DNA of 64,000 nt from Stappia indica (GTDB taxonomy: Bacteria; Pseudomonadota; Alphaproteobacteria; Rhizobiales; Stappiaceae). Shown one piece after another: positions 15,922 through 24,607 of the stretch (position 1 is its first letter; each line of letters opens with the position of its first letter). A program made the translations under genes and the position numbers. Location: contig NZ_MBQE01000002.1 in NCBI RefSeq assembly GCF_001696535.1, forward strand, positions 659,177 to 723,176. The letters are read 5' to 3'. Under the pieces are notes generated by a model. It saw nothing but the letters and a program-made list of their open reading frames with translations. It did no database searches and was not told the origin of the DNA.

Positions 15922-17001
15922 TCAGGTCATGCGGCCGCGCGCGGCGATATCGATCTGCTGAACGCTGCCATCGGCGCCGAGCAGCCAGGCGCTGTCGAAC
16001 AGGTTCGTCACCACGCAGCAATGGTTCGGCACGATGCGAACGCGGTCGCCGACGGCGAGGCTGCCGGCGGGAATGTCGACCACCGCATGTTCCTCGCTGA
16101 GCGCTGCGATATGCGCATCCGGATGGTCGATGATGGTGCCGTGTCCGGTGAGGCCGAGCAGGTCGGAGGACAGCGCCTTGGAGCCGGCATCGAGCACCGC
16201 ACGCGTCGGGGTCGGCCGGCTTACGACAGTGGCGTGCACTGTCAGGGCGCAGTCGTCGAGGGCGCAGGCGCCGCGCTCGACCAGCGAGCGGTCGTTGTAG
16301 ATGTAGGTGCCGGCCCGGTATTCGGTGACGAGGTTGCGGGACCCGCCTTCCGCTTTGCCCGCATGCCACATGTCCGGCGAGCCACCGCTGGAGATTTCCG
16401 GGCACTCGATGCCGCGCGCGGCGAGCAGGCCGAGCGCCTCGCCCATGAAACGCTCGACATTGCCGGCCTTGCCGGGGGCGGGGTAGGTCATCAGTCCGGC
16501 GAAGACGAGGCCGGGCGCAGCCGCGATGCGGGCGGCGAGATCTGCCGCTTCTTCGGGCGTCTGGACGCCGCAGCGTCCGGCGCCGGTATCGCATTCCACC
16601 ATCACATGCAGCGTTGCCGCACCGTCCGCGAAGGCGGCGGCGAGGCCGTCCACCGTCGTCTGGCTGTCGGCGACGACGGCAAGGCGGGCGATGCGCCCGG
16701 CAAGCGCCTTAAGCCGCGCAAGCTTGGCCTCGCCAAGGATGTTGAAGGTGATGAGGATGTCGTCGATGCCGGCATCGGCCATGACCTCGGCTTCGCCGAT
16801 CTTCTGGCAGGTGATGCCGCGCGCGCCGGCCTCGATCTGCGCCTTGGCGAAGCGCGGCAGCTTGTGCGTCTTGATATGCGGCCGGCTCTTGAGACCGAGC
16901 CGGTCGCAATGGGCCTGGAAGCGGGCGATGTTGGCGAGCGCAACCGCCTCGTCCAGCACGAGGGCGGGCGTTTCGGGCTGGAAGGGCGCGTCGGCGGTCA
17001 T
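15922..17001 (-). CDS. D-threonine aldolase / D-serine dehydratase-like PLP enzyme
   Basis: 359 residues, fold-type III PLP barrel (alanine racemase-like). The PLP lysine motif RPHIKTHK gives K44 as the likely Schiff-base residue. The C-terminal metal site is PNHCCVVTNLFD, with H327 and C329. A His-x-Cys pair is the zinc site of D-serine dehydratases of this family, whereas D-threonine aldolases typically use His-x-Asp, so I favour a beta-hydroxy-D-amino-acid dehydratase. It is the last gene of the ABC transporter/M81 unit, 17 bp after the peptidase. Confidence 0.8.
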   Translation of the reverse strand: MTADAPFQPETPALVLDEAVALANIARFQAHCDRLGLKSRPHIKTHKLPRFAKAQIEAGARGITCQKIGEAEVMADAGIDDILITFNILGEAKLARLKALAGRIARLAVVADSQTTVDGLAAAFADGAATLHVMVECDTGAGRCGVQTPEEAADLAARIAAAPGLVFAGLMTYPAPGKAGNVERFMGEALGLLAARGIECPEISSGGSPDMWHAGKAEGGSRNLVTEYRAGTYIYNDRSLVERGACALDDCALTVHATVVSRPTPTRAVLDAGSKALSSDLLGLTGHGTIIDHPDAHIAALSEEHAVVDIPAGSLAVGDRVRIVPNHCCVVTNLFDSAWLLGADGSVQQIDIAARGRMT

Positions 17002-17018
17002 GGAGTGGTCCGTTCGTC

Positions 17019-18488
17019 TCAGGCGGCGTGGGGATCCTCGACGCGGGGCCAGATGGCGCGCGTGAGGGTGTGGTAGGTGTTGGTCGCCGGATCGTTCGGG
17101 TAGGGCCCGTCGACCGCCGCATAGAGGATGTCGAAGGCGATCCGCGAGAAGGCATCGTGGAAGTGATTGGTCGACTTCACAACCAGGATCTTCATTGCCG
17201 TCGGGTCGATCCCCATGTTGGCGAAGGCGTCCGGGCTGAAGATCTGCGAGCGCACCGTGTTGAGCACCACGCGCAGCCCCTTGATGCGGATTGTCACCGA
17301 ATCGCCCAGCGGCACGACGCTGGTGCCGAAGCTCTGCACCGCATTGCGCACCACCTTCTCCACCGTGACCTCGGCATCGATGGGCTCGCCGGCTGCGGCC
17401 GACATCTTGCCGCCGAAGCGCAAGGGGAGCGTCGCGCCCTCGCCGGCGGAAATGCAGGTGCGTACCGCAACCGGATCCCAGATGGAGGCGAGGGCGGCAT
17501 CCGTGAGATCGCGTGCGATCATCTCGCGCAGCACGATGGTGGAATCGCCCGGCACGCCGCCGCCGGGATTGTCCCAGACATCGGCGATGACGACCGGATG
17601 GCCGTCGGTCTCGGCCGCCTTGTCGAGCGCCTGCGCCGGGGTGAGGAAATCCGGCCGGGTGCGGCCGCGATAGGAAAAGAGCTCCATGCCGAGTTCGCGC
17701 GCCAGCTGGTCGCCCTTCGGCCGGTCGCCGTCGGTGATGACGACGAGGCGGGAGCCGAGGTCCGGCACGTCGGCGGCCATGAAGCCATGGATCACCGAAA
17801 CCGACAGGACGCCGTCATGTCCTTCCAGCGCCTTGAGCTTGTCGACGAAGCCGCGCATCGGCTGGCGGCTGGTCGGCAACACCTCGATCATCCGGCAGTC
17901 GAAGACGGAGATTTCCGGCTTCACCTCGCCAACCGAGGTGCGGTGGGCGAGATCTATGAGGCTTTCGGCGGCGATGACGAAATCGGTGTGCGGGAATTCC
18001 TTGAAGGCGACCAGCAAGTCGGCATTGGCGGTGCGCTTTGCCGACAGGTGGCTGTGCGGATCGAAGGTGGCGCCGACGATCGTGTCCGGCCCGACGATGG
18101 CGCGCACCGCCTCCAGGATCTCTCCTTCGCAGTCGAGGCAGCCGTCGGCGACCATCGCGCCATGCAGGCCGAGCAGCACGATGTCGAGCGGCAGCGCGGC
18201 GCGGATCTCGGCCAGCATCTGGTCGCGCAGGAGCTCCCAGGTGCGGGCGTTGACGAGGCCGCCCGGCTCCGCCCAGGTCGCGGTGCCCTCGATCACGTGC
18301 CAGCCGTATTGCCGCGCGCGGTCGCGGGCGACCGGGAAGACCGCGCTGCACAGGGTCGGCGTTGCCGGATGCTCGCCGGGGCCGGCATAGAAGCTGTCGC
18401 GGAAGTCCTGCAGGTCCGTGCGCAGGGGCGAGAAGGTGTTGGTCTCCGTTGCCAGGGACCCGACGAATACGCGTTTCATTTCGGCCAT
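17019..18488 (-). CDS. M81-family metallopeptidase (MlrC-like)
   Basis: 489 residues of the M81/MlrC family. The N-terminus RVFVGSLATETNTFSPLRTD carries the conserved ETNTFS motif, followed by LLGLHGAMVADGCLDCEGE. Metal-binding residues lie in GATFDPHSHLS and EFPHTDF. C-terminal KSTNHFHDAFS is typical. The founding member opens the linearised toxin peptide microcystin, but most members have unknown substrates. The start at 18488 shares one base with the stop of the ABC ATPase (TGATG). Its place after a peptide-type transporter suggests it hydrolyses the imported compound. Confidence 0.88.
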   Translation of the reverse strand: MAEMKRVFVGSLATETNTFSPLRTDLQDFRDSFYAGPGEHPATPTLCSAVFPVARDRARQYGWHVIEGTATWAEPGGLVNARTWELLRDQMLAEIRAALPLDIVLLGLHGAMVADGCLDCEGEILEAVRAIVGPDTIVGATFDPHSHLSAKRTANADLLVAFKEFPHTDFVIAAESLIDLAHRTSVGEVKPEISVFDCRMIEVLPTSRQPMRGFVDKLKALEGHDGVLSVSVIHGFMAADVPDLGSRLVVITDGDRPKGDQLARELGMELFSYRGRTRPDFLTPAQALDKAAETDGHPVVIADVWDNPGGGVPGDSTIVLREMIARDLTDAALASIWDPVAVRTCISAGEGATLPLRFGGKMSAAAGEPIDAEVTVEKVVRNAVQSFGTSVVPLGDSVTIRIKGLRVVLNTVRSQIFSPDAFANMGIDPTAMKILVVKSTNHFHDAFSRIAFDILYAAVDGPYPNDPATNTYHTLTRAIWPRVEDPHAA

Positions 18489-19489
18489 CAGGCGGCCTCC
18501 CCGAGAAGCTGGCCGGCATGGTGGCAGGCACTGGAACGTCCGTTGCCGAGGTCCACCGGATCGGGCCGCGTCGAGCGGCAGATATCGGTGGCCAGCGGGC
18601 AACGCGGATGGAAGGCGCAGCCGGAGGGCGGCGAGGCGGCGCTTGCCGGTTCGCCGAGGTCGGCGACCGGCTGCCGTCCCGGCCGGATGCGCGGGATGGA
18701 GGCGAGCAGCAGGCGCGTGTAGGGATGCGCCGGCTTTTCGAAGATGGCGGCCTTGGGGGCCGTCTCGACGATGCGGCCGAGATACATGACGGCGACACGG
18801 TCGGAGATGTGCCGCACGACACCGAGATCGTGAGAAATGAACAGCATCGAGATGCCGCTGTCGCGCTGCAGGTCCTTGATGAGGTTGAGCACCTGCGCCT
18901 GGATCGACACGTCGAGTGCGGAGACCGCCTCGTCGGCGATGACGAGGCGCGGCTCGACAATCATCACCCTTGCGATGCCGATGCGCTGGCGCTGGCCGCC
19001 GGAGAACTCGTGCGGGTAGCGGGTCATCACCTTCGGATCGAGGCCGACCTTCACCAGTGTGTCGGCGATGCGGGCGCGCACCTCCTCGCGGGTACGGGCA
19101 AGGCCGTGGATGCGCACGGGCTCGGCCAGCGTCTGCTCAATGGTGAGGCGCGGATTGAGCGAGGCGAAGGGGTCCTGGAAGATCATCTGGATCTCACGGC
19201 GCAGCGGCCGGAAGGCGCCCGCCGAAAGCCCCAGAATGTCGCGGCCGCGGAACCGCGCCTCGCCGCTCGTCGCCGGCTCGAGCTTCGTCAGCGTGCGCCC
19301 GACCGTGGACTTGCCGCAGCCGCTCTCGCCGACGATGCCGAGCACCTCGCCCTCGGCAAGGTCGAAGGAGACGCCGTCGACCGCCTTGAGGATGCGCTTG
19401 GGGCCCGGCAACACGCCGGTTGAGGGCGCGCGGAAGGTGAAGTGGGTCTTCAGGTCGCGGACCTGGAGGAGGGGGGCTGCGTCGGTCAT
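18488..19489 (-). CDS. Oligopeptide-type ABC transporter ATP-binding protein (DppF/OppF-like)
   Basis: 333 residues. Walker A is GESGCGKST, the signature is FSGGQRQRIGIARV, and Walker B runs into EAVSALD. The helical family segment MIFQDPFASLNPRLTI and the C-terminal oligo_HPY extension with CAFHPRCPLATDIC are present. The extended Cys-containing tail is typical of the OppF/DppF class. The start at 19489 makes an ATGA overlap with the preceding ATPase gene. It energises import together with its DppD-like partner. Confidence 0.93.
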   Translation of the reverse strand: MTDAAPLLQVRDLKTHFTFRAPSTGVLPGPKRILKAVDGVSFDLAEGEVLGIVGESGCGKSTVGRTLTKLEPATSGEARFRGRDILGLSAGAFRPLRREIQMIFQDPFASLNPRLTIEQTLAEPVRIHGLARTREEVRARIADTLVKVGLDPKVMTRYPHEFSGGQRQRIGIARVMIVEPRLVIADEAVSALDVSIQAQVLNLIKDLQRDSGISMLFISHDLGVVRHISDRVAVMYLGRIVETAPKAAIFEKPAHPYTRLLLASIPRIRPGRQPVADLGEPASAASPPSGCAFHPRCPLATDICRSTRPDPVDLGNGRSSACHHAGQLLGEAA

Positions 19490-20487
19490 GCGTCCGGCTC
19501 CAGCGGGTAGTGGCAGCGGGCAAAATGGGTGGGCGCGAAGGCGGCGAGCGCCGGCTGGTCGCTGTCGCAACCGGCGCCCGCCCGCGCGCAACGCGGATGG
19601 AAGGCGCAGCCGGTGATGGTCTCGTCGAGCGTCGGGACGCGTCCGGGAATGGCGGACAGCCGGTCGACGTCCTCGTCGGCCTCGGGAATCGAGTCCAGCA
19701 GGCCGCGCGTGTAGGGATGGCGCATGTCCTGGAAGAGCTCGCGTGCCCCCGCCGTCTCGACCACGCGGCCGCGATACATCACGGCGATGCGGTCGCAGGT
19801 CTCGGCGATGACGCCGAGGTCATGGGAGATCAGCATGACGCCCATGCCGGTGTCCTTCTGCAGCTCGACGATGAGCTTGAGGATCTGCGCCTGTACGGTG
19901 ACGTCGAGGGCGGTGGTCGGCTCATCGGCGATCAGGAGGCGCGGCGAACCGGCGAGCGCCATGGCGATCATCACGCGCTGGCGCTGGCCGCCGGACAGCT
20001 GGTGCGGGAAGCTGTCGATGCGCCCCGCCGGGTCGGGGATGCGGACCATGGTCAGCAGCTCCAGCGCCCGGTCGCGGGCGGCGCGGCGCGACATCGGCTG
20101 ATGCTCGCGGATCGCTTCGACGATCTGGTCGCCGATCCGGTAGACCGGATTGAGCGAGGTCATCGGCTCCTGGAAGATCATCGACATCTCGTTGCCCATG
20201 ACCGCGCGGCGCTCGCGCGGCGACAGGCGCAGGAGATCGCGGCCGCGGAAGAAGATCTCGCCGGCAAGAACGCGCACCGGCGTTCCCTCCAGCAGCCCCA
20301 TGATGGCGAGCGAGGTGAGGCTCTTGCCGCAGCCGCTTTCGCCGACGATGCCGAGCGTCTCGCCGGTCGACAGGCTGAGCGAGAGGTCCTGCACCACCGG
20401 CAGGATGCCGTCGGGCGTGGCGACGCCGAGCGTCAGGCCGCGCATGTCGAGCAACAGGTCGCGTGTGTCTGAATTCGGGCGCGTCAT
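19486..20487 (-). CDS. Oligopeptide-type ABC transporter ATP-binding protein (DppD/OppD-like)
   Basis: 333 residues. Walker A is [12 protein letters not shown], the signature is [15 protein letters not shown], and Walker B is [32 protein letters not shown] is characteristic of the OppD/DppD class. The C-terminal [15 protein letters not shown] belongs to the oligo_HPY domain. It starts one base after the preceding permease stop. Confidence 0.93.
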   Translation of the reverse strand: MTRPNSDTRDLLLDMRGLTLGVATPDGILPVVQDLSLSLSTGETLGIVGESGCGKSLTSLAIMGLLEGTPVRVLAGEIFFRGRDLLRLSPRERRAVMGNEMSMIFQEPMTSLNPVYRIGDQIVEAIREHQPMSRRAARDRALELLTMVRIPDPAGRIDSFPHQLSGGQRQRVMIAMALAGSPRLLIADEPTTALDVTVQAQILKLIVELQKDTGMGVMLISHDLGVIAETCDRIAVMYRGRVVETAGARELFQDMRHPYTRGLLDSIPEADEDVDRLSAIPGRVPTLDETITGCAFHPRCARAGAGCDSDQPALAAFAPTHFARCHYPLEPDA

Positions 20488-20488
20488 C

Positions 20489-21340
20489 TCACACCCCCTT
20501 GATGTCGTTGCGGAACCGCGGGTCGATGCTGTCGCGCAGGGCGTCGCCGACCAGGTTCATGGAAAAGACCGACAGGATGATCAGCGCGCCGGGGAACAGC
20601 AGCAGCCAGGAGGCGCGGGTGACGTAAATGCGCGATTCCGACAGCATGTTGCCCCAGCTCGGCACTTCCGGCGGCAGGCCGAGGCCGAGGAAGTCGAGCG
20701 CCGCCGCCTGCAGCTGGGCAAAGGCGAAGATGAAGCTTGCCTGCACCAGGAGCGGCGAGACGAGGTTCGGCAGGATGTGGCGGAACAGGATGCTGGCATG
20801 GCCGGCGCCCGAACAGGTCGCGGCATCGACGAAAACCTCGCCCTTGAGCTTCAAGGTCATGCCGAAGAGGATGCGGGCGGTGGTGGTGGCGTAGACGATG
20901 CCGATCACGATCACCGTGTTGACGACGCTGCGCTCCAGCAGGGTCATCAGAACGAGGGCGAGCAGCAGCGCCGGGAACGCCATCAGCACGTCGACGACGC
21001 GCATGATCACATGGCCGAGGCGGTTGAAATAGGCCGAGACCATGCCGGCAAGGCCGCCGGCGACCAGCGCGACGACGACGCTGCCGATGCCGGTGATAAT
21101 GGCCATGCGGGCGCCGTAGAGGCTGCGCGAGAAGCTGTCGCGGCCATAGTGGTCGGTGCCGAACAGGTGCTCGAGACTGGGCGGCGACAGGCGCACGAGC
21201 GGGTCGAGCTCGAGCGGGTCGTAGGGCGCGACGAGCGGGGCGAAGATCGCGGCCAGCGCGACCAGGATCAGCCAGCACAGTCCGGCGGTGGCGAGCCAGC
21301 GCCCGCGGAAGATGCGGCCCATGGTGAGGATCGCGGTCAT
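20489..21340 (-). CDS. Oligopeptide-type ABC transporter permease (DppC-like)
   Basis: 283 residues with about six membrane helices and an N-terminal OppC_N segment. The motif DHYGRDSFSRSLYGARMAI is the classic DppC/OppC start of the permease domain. The cytoplasmic coupling loop is DAATCSGAGHASILFRHILP. It pairs with the DppB-like permease encoded 43 bp upstream in the same direction. Confidence 0.93.
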   Translation of the reverse strand: MTAILTMGRIFRGRWLATAGLCWLILVALAAIFAPLVAPYDPLELDPLVRLSPPSLEHLFGTDHYGRDSFSRSLYGARMAIITGIGSVVVALVAGGLAGMVSAYFNRLGHVIMRVVDVLMAFPALLLALVLMTLLERSVVNTVIVIGIVYATTTARILFGMTLKLKGEVFVDAATCSGAGHASILFRHILPNLVSPLLVQASFIFAFAQLQAAALDFLGLGLPPEVPSWGNMLSESRIYVTRASWLLLFPGALIILSVFSMNLVGDALRDSIDPRFRNDIKGV

Positions 21341-21383
21341 GCCTCAGCTCCCTGGCTTTGCGGCTTGAGAGAACGGGTCCGGG

Positions 21384-22331
21384 TCATTTCAGCGACACCC
21401 TGGGGTCGAGGCGCGCATAGGCGAGGTCGACCAGGAGGTTGATGACCATGTAGAGGACGACGATCACCAGAATCACGCCCTGGATGACGGGGTAGTCGCG
21501 GCGCAGGATCGACTGCACCACGAGGCGGCCGATGCCGGGCAGCGAGAAGACGGTTTCGGTCACCACCGCCTCGGAGACGAGGGCGGCGAAGGTGAAGCCG
21601 AAGGCGGCGGCGACGGCGATCAGCGCGTTGCGGAAGACGTGCTTCACCGAGACCTTCCACGGGGCGAGGCCCTTGGCGCGGGCGGTGCGCACATGATCCT
21701 CGCGCTGCACGTCGAGCATGGAGGCGCGCACCAGACGGATGATCAGCGCGGCGTTGGGCGCGGCGAGCGTGAAACTCGGCAGCAGCAGATAGCGCAGGTT
21801 CGCGAGCCCGCCGTCGTCGGTCACGGACGGGAAGCCGGACGAGGGCAGCCAGCCGAGCGTCACCGAGAAGATCAGGATCAGGTAGAGACCGAGCCAGAAG
21901 GTCGGCACGGAGGCGAACAGCATGGCGCCGCCGGACGTGACCTGGTCGACCCAGGTGCCGCGATAGCTGGCGGCGACGACGCCGATGGGGACGCCGAGAA
22001 TGACGATCCAGACCATCGTCATCAGAGCGAGAAGGATCGAGGTCTCCGCACCGTCGGCGATCACCGAGGTGACGGGAACGCGGAAGAAGATCGACGTGCC
22101 GAAGTCGCCCTGCAACACGTTGCCGAGCCATAGCAGGTACTGCGTGTAGAGCGGCTGGTCGAGACCGAGCTCGCGCGTCAGGCTGGCAATTTCCTCGGGC
22201 GTGGCGCTATCGCCGAGCAGGACGGCAGCCGGATCGCCGGGGATCAGGTGCACGAAAAGGAAGACCAGCAGCGAGGCGGCGAGCAGCGTCGGCACGAGCG
22301 TCAGCAGTCTCCGCAGGGCATATCCGAGCAT
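21384..22331 (-). CDS. Oligopeptide-type ABC transporter permease (DppB-like)
   Basis: 315 residues with six membrane helices. The N-terminus MLGYALRRLLTLVPTLLAAS and FLFVHLIPGDPAAVLLG are diagnostic of DppB/OppB. The coupling loop is DHVRTARAKGLAPWKVS, and the C-terminus ends in YARLDPRVSLK. It follows the binding-protein gene after a 116-bp gap holding a large hairpin. Confidence 0.93.
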   Translation of the reverse strand: MLGYALRRLLTLVPTLLAASLLVFLFVHLIPGDPAAVLLGDSATPEEIASLTRELGLDQPLYTQYLLWLGNVLQGDFGTSIFFRVPVTSVIADGAETSILLALMTMVWIVILGVPIGVVAASYRGTWVDQVTSGGAMLFASVPTFWLGLYLILIFSVTLGWLPSSGFPSVTDDGGLANLRYLLLPSFTLAAPNAALIIRLVRASMLDVQREDHVRTARAKGLAPWKVSVKHVFRNALIAVAAAFGFTFAALVSEAVVTETVFSLPGIGRLVVQSILRRDYPVIQGVILVIVVLYMVINLLVDLAYARLDPRVSLK

Positions 22332-22372
22332 GAGCGTGACTTTCCGCGAAATGTCGGGAGGCGGCCAGCCCG

Positions 22373-22430
22373 CCCCCGGCCTGTTGCGAGTGTCGTCCGT
22401 CGGACGGACTTTCGCAAAGGCCGGAGGGGG
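22373..22430 (-). repeat. Intercistronic inverted repeat after the peptide-binding protein gene
   Basis: Left arm 22373-22389 (CCCCCGGCCTGTTGCGA) pairs with right arm 22411-22430 (TTCGCAAAGGCCGGAGGGGG), with small bulges. The loop itself contains a second short palindrome, GTCCGTCGGAC. No T run follows on the minus strand, so it resembles an mRNA-stabilising or Rho-blocking stem more than a terminator. It separates the binding-protein gene from the permease genes. Confidence 0.65.
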
Positions 22431-22447
22431 ACGACGGGATCTTCGCG

Positions 22448-23989
22448 TTACTTCGAGACGTTCCAGAAGTGCGGCCAGATCAGGGTTGCTTCGCCGAGGC
22501 CCTTAAGCGCCGGGGAGGCAATGTTGTAGGTGTAGATGTCGCCCGTCTTCATGGTCGGGACCTGCTCGTAGACGAGCGCCTGCAGCTCGCCCCACAGCTT
22601 CTGCCGCTCCGCCGGATCGGCCGAGGCGGTGAACTTCTCCGACAGCGCGGTCTTTTCCGGGGTGGCCCACCAGCCGGGGTAGTTGGGGTTCATCACCGAG
22701 ATCAGGATCGGATCCGGCACGAAGCCGTGATGGGTGAAGAACAGGTCCCACTGGTCCGGCTCGCCGCGCTTCTTGATGAGCGTTGCCCAGTCGTAGACCT
22801 GCAGGTCGATGTTGAAGCCGGCCTGGGCGAGCTGCTTGGTGTAGACGATCGCCGTGTCGTAGTGGAACGGGTAGTTGGTCGACACCATGAACTTGATCGG
22901 CTCGCCGTTGTAGCCGGCTTCCTTGGCCAGCTCCTTCGCCGCGGCCGCATCGCCCTTGCTGAAGTTGTCAGCGCCGGATTCAGTGTACCAGACATTGCCC
23001 TGCGGCATGAACGAGCCGTTGGCACGCCACAGCTTTTCCGGGCCGATGGAGACCTGGAGCGCCGGCGTCTTGTTGATGGCCGTCTGGATGGCGCGGCGCA
23101 GGGCGAAATTCTCCTTCAGCGGGCCTTCCTTGGAGTTCATGAAGACCAAGCCGAAGATCGGGCCGCCGTTCAGGATCGTCGTGACGTCCGGGCTTGCATC
23201 GAGGGCATCGAAGAGGTCGCCCGGGATGTTCTCGGCATAGTCGTAGTCGCCGGCCTGCAGGCCGCTGACGCGGGTGCCGACGTCGGGGACAGGGATGAAG
23301 CGCAGCGCATCGAACTCGGCCTTGCGGGTGCCGCCATAGCCGTTCGGCTCGCCTTCCGGCGAATCGTAGTCGTCGAAGCGGACGAGCTCGACATGGCGGT
23401 TGGGCTGCCACTCGCCGAAGCGATAGGGGCCGGTGCCGATGTAGTTTTCCGGTGCGATCGGCTCCTTGCCGGCACCTTCCATCACGGAGGCGGGATAGAT
23501 CGCCGGGCCGCCATTGATGAAGGCCAGCAGGTTCTTCCAGGGGCCGAACGGCTGCTTCAGGCGCAGCGTGACCTCATGGTCGCCGGTCGCTTCGATGCTG
23601 TCGACATTCGAGAACAGCAGGCTGCCGCGCGAACCGAACTCGCCCCAGCGCTTCAGCGAGGCAACGACGTCGGCCGAGGTCATGTCGGTGCCGTTGTGGA
23701 AGGTCACGTCCTTGCGCAGGGTGATGACGATGGTGCGCCCGTCATCCTCCAGCCGGTCGCTCTCGGCCAGAAGCGGCACCGGCGAGTTGCTGGCGTCGAA
23801 GGTGTAGAGACCCTCGAACATGTGGTGGGCGATGGTCGTCGACAGGTCCGAGGTGACGACGTGCTGGTCGAGGCTGGGCGGCTCGCCGACCGTGGCGTAG
23901 CGCAGGGTGCCGGCCGCGAAGGCGGTGCTGGCCATGGATGTCGCGATCGCCGCGGCGAACACGGTTTTCCAGCGGGTGTTCCGAAACAT
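22448..23989 (-). CDS. Peptide-type ABC transporter substrate-binding protein
   Basis: 513 residues of the SBP_bac_5 (DppA/OppA) family. A signal peptide (MFRNTRWKTVFAAAIATSMA, cleavage near STAFAA) directs it to the periplasm. Family features include GTLRYATVGEPPSLD, TIVITLRKDVTFHNG, IGTGPYRFGEW and FALRRAIQTAINK. The start at 23989 has GGAGGAG 6 nt upstream; the longer open frame to 24712 is antisense to ridA. The ligand cannot be read from the sequence; the neighbouring peptidase and PLP enzyme suggest a peptide or modified amino acid. Confidence 0.92.
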   Translation of the reverse strand: MFRNTRWKTVFAAAIATSMASTAFAAGTLRYATVGEPPSLDQHVVTSDLSTTIAHHMFEGLYTFDASNSPVPLLAESDRLEDDGRTIVITLRKDVTFHNGTDMTSADVVASLKRWGEFGSRGSLLFSNVDSIEATGDHEVTLRLKQPFGPWKNLLAFINGGPAIYPASVMEGAGKEPIAPENYIGTGPYRFGEWQPNRHVELVRFDDYDSPEGEPNGYGGTRKAEFDALRFIPVPDVGTRVSGLQAGDYDYAENIPGDLFDALDASPDVTTILNGGPIFGLVFMNSKEGPLKENFALRRAIQTAINKTPALQVSIGPEKLWRANGSFMPQGNVWYTESGADNFSKGDAAAAKELAKEAGYNGEPIKFMVSTNYPFHYDTAIVYTKQLAQAGFNIDLQVYDWATLIKKRGEPDQWDLFFTHHGFVPDPILISVMNPNYPGWWATPEKTALSEKFTASADPAERQKLWGELQALVYEQVPTMKTGDIYTYNIASPALKGLGEATLIWPHFWNVSK

Positions 23990-24112
23990 TCCACTCCTCC
24001 AAATACAGGGTCCTCTGGGTAGCCCGAATGGGCTACACGAGCAGGCGACGTGCAGTCGCCGGCCGTGCAGCCATCCCACGATCTGCCGTGTCTGCGCCGG
24101 CTGTTCGTTGTG

Positions 24113-24199
24113 TAAAAAATTTTCATAATCTGCCGAAACTGTCAAACGGGAATTTGAGTTTCCCGCCAAACCGCGGTAGATAATGAAAGAAACTTTCAT
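24113..24199. promoter_or_regulatory. Divergent promoter region with RpiR-type palindromes
   Basis: Three AT-rich symmetric elements lie between the binding-protein gene and ridA. A perfect repeat ATGAAAG (24183-24189) / CTTTCAT (24193-24199) sits just before ridA. A related half-symmetric ATGAAAATTTTTTAC on the minus strand covers 24113-24127. CGGGAA (24147-24152) / TTCCCG (24160-24165) lies between them. TGAAA...TTTCA symmetry is common for RpiR/SIS regulators. GATAAT (24179-24184) overlaps the ridA-proximal site, and a minus-strand TTGACA is at 24145-24140. Control of both directions by the RpiR protein encoded after ridA is inferred. Confidence 0.6.
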
Positions 24200-24217
24200 A
24201 AGCAGCTGAGGATTTCC

Positions 24218-24607
24218 ATGACCAAGGGCATCACCCGTCACGACACCGCCGACCTCGCAGCCGGCGGTCAGAAGCGTCCGTTCGCCAAGGCCGTCATGGC
24301 CGGCGGGTTCGTCTATGTCTCCGGTCAGGTGCCGGTCGAAGGAGGCGAGATCATCACCGGCGGCATCGTCGCGCAGACTGAAAAGGTGATCGAGAACATC
24401 AAGTCGGTGCTGGCGCTGGCGGGCTGCGGACTGGAGCATGTGGTCAAGGTCAATGTCTGGCTGGACGATGCGCGCGACTTCTCCAGCTTCAACGCCGTGT
24501 TCGAGCGGCATTTCGGAGCCCACCCTCCGGCACGTTCCACGGTGCAGTCGCCGTTGATGGTGGATGCGAAGGTCGAGATGGATGTCATCGCCTACAAAGC
24601 CGATTAA
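24218..24607 (+). CDS. RidA-family enamine/imine deaminase
   Basis: 129 residues, the normal RidA size. The catalytic Arg is R106 in AHPPARSTVQ. GGFVYVSGQVPV, VAQTEKVIENIKSVL and the C-terminal VEMDVIAY are family hallmarks. RidA proteins hydrolyse reactive 2-aminoacrylate-type enamines released by PLP dehydratases. Some relatives are 2-aminomuconate deaminases. Sharing a divergent promoter with the transporter/PLP-enzyme unit suggests it clears enamines made by the dehydratase at 15922. The downstream rpiR gene overlaps its 3' end. Confidence 0.88.
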   Translation: MTKGITRHDTADLAAGGQKRPFAKAVMAGGFVYVSGQVPVEGGEIITGGIVAQTEKVIENIKSVLALAGCGLEHVVKVNVWLDDARDFSSFNAVFERHFGAHPPARSTVQSPLMVDAKVEMDVIAYKAD

